Origin: Spirochaetia bacterium
GTDB lineage: Bacteria; Spirochaetota; Leptospiria; Leptospirales; Leptonemataceae
DNA length: 5,219 bases
Assembly (NCBI GenBank): GCA_029880625.1
Contig: JAOUOA010000251.1
Coordinates: 1-5,219, forward strand
Reading direction: 5' to 3'
In this document: positions 4,881-5,219 of the stretch, in pieces
Position numbering within the stretch: position 1 is the first letter of the stretch
How the letters are laid out: the number at the start of each line of letters is the position of its first letter
Made by a program: the position numbers and the translations under genes
Notes under the pieces: model-generated
What the model saw: the letters and a program-made list of their open reading frames with translations, nothing else
Database searches by the model: none
What the model was told of the DNA's origin: nothing

Positions 4881-5219
4881 ATGAACCGAAATACATTAAT
4901 TAAAATTACAAATCGAATTGCAATTCTTACCGTTCTCCTCCTGGTTTACTGGGTTTTTATATTCATTTCCATAACTGTTTTTGACTTTAAAATTTTCAGG
5001 GAAAATATGACAGAGGCCTTTTATCTGTCCATCCTGGGACTCTTTTTTATCCTTTCCGGCTCCATGATTCTAAACATCATGCTGAACATGACAAAAATAT
5101 CCGAACTGATTGAAAAAAGGGAGCAGCCGGTTGCTGAAATGAAAAGATCAGGGAAGTATACATTCTGGATTTATGCGGCATCTTTTCCCGTCATATTTTT
5201 TCTGCTATACGGAGGAGAT
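4881..5219 (+). CDS. multi-pass membrane protein of unknown function, N-terminal part (3' end outside window)
   Basis: From ATG at 4881 there are 113 open codons to the window end without a stop. A clear Shine-Dalgarno (GGAAGG, 4868-4873) sits seven bases upstream. Three hydrophobic segments are visible: about 13-34 (IAILTVLLLVYWVFIFIS), 46-70 (FYLSILGLFFILSG and on), and 93-110 (YTFWIYAASFPVIFFLLY). The short basic N-terminus (R3, K8, R12) suggests it is cytoplasmic. The loop between segments two and three (71-92, ISELIEKREQPVAEMKRS) is charged and helix-prone and would also be cytoplasmic. I do not recognise a family. It may be a small membrane protein or the membrane anchor of a longer protein. 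TTGACT (4837-4842) and TACAAT (4857-4862) lie upstream but only 14 bp apart, too close for a standard promoter. Confidence 0.75.
   Translation, partial: MNRNTLIKITNRIAILTVLLLVYWVFIFISITVFDFKIFRENMTEAFYLSILGLFFILSGSMILNIMLNMTKISELIEKREQPVAEMKRSGKYTFWIYAASFPVIFFLLYGGD

Overview
The window fits a Gram-negative-type bacterium of moderately AT-rich composition. It encodes a gas- or redox-type membrane sensor, an exported WD40 propeller and a CPA2 cation/proton antiporter. The style (A/T-rich intergenic gaps, TTG start use, an exported beta-propeller with no lipobox) would suit a spirochaete such as a Leptospiraceae relative, or a Desulfobacterota member. No marker gene is present, so the taxon is not settled. 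I see no rRNA, tRNA, CRISPR array, transposase or phage gene.

Layout: (1) 1-1020, minus strand: the N-terminal 340 codons of an MHYT-PAS sensor, cut by the window edge, with a candidate promoter at about 1145-1172. (2) 1271-2320, minus strand: a complete 349-residue exported protein that can be divided into seven WD40-like blades. (3) 2321-2621: a divergent control region. (4) 2622-4304, plus strand: a complete 560-residue Kef/CPA2-type cation/proton antiporter with a C-terminal TrkA-N (KTN) domain, starting at TTG. (5) 4321-4401: a large A/T-rich palindrome with perfect 25-bp arms. (6) 4434-4697, plus strand: an 87-residue Cys-rich protein whose central motif resembles the cluster loop of plant-type [2Fe-2S] ferredoxins with two extra residues. 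It is followed by a hairpin terminator. (7) 4698-4880: an intergenic region rich in CCTGTCA/TGACAG motifs. (8) 4881 to the window end, plus strand: the first 113 codons of a multi-pass membrane protein of unknown function.

The genes do not form one obvious operon. The two minus-strand genes are 250 bp apart with a promoter candidate between them. The antiporter is transcribed divergently from the WD40 gene, and the small Cys-rich gene is separated from the antiporter by the palindrome. Any functional link, such as ion homeostasis with redox or gas sensing, is inference from proximity only. The least explained items are the 4321-4401 palindrome and the Cys-rich protein just after it. I cannot show that they form a new system.
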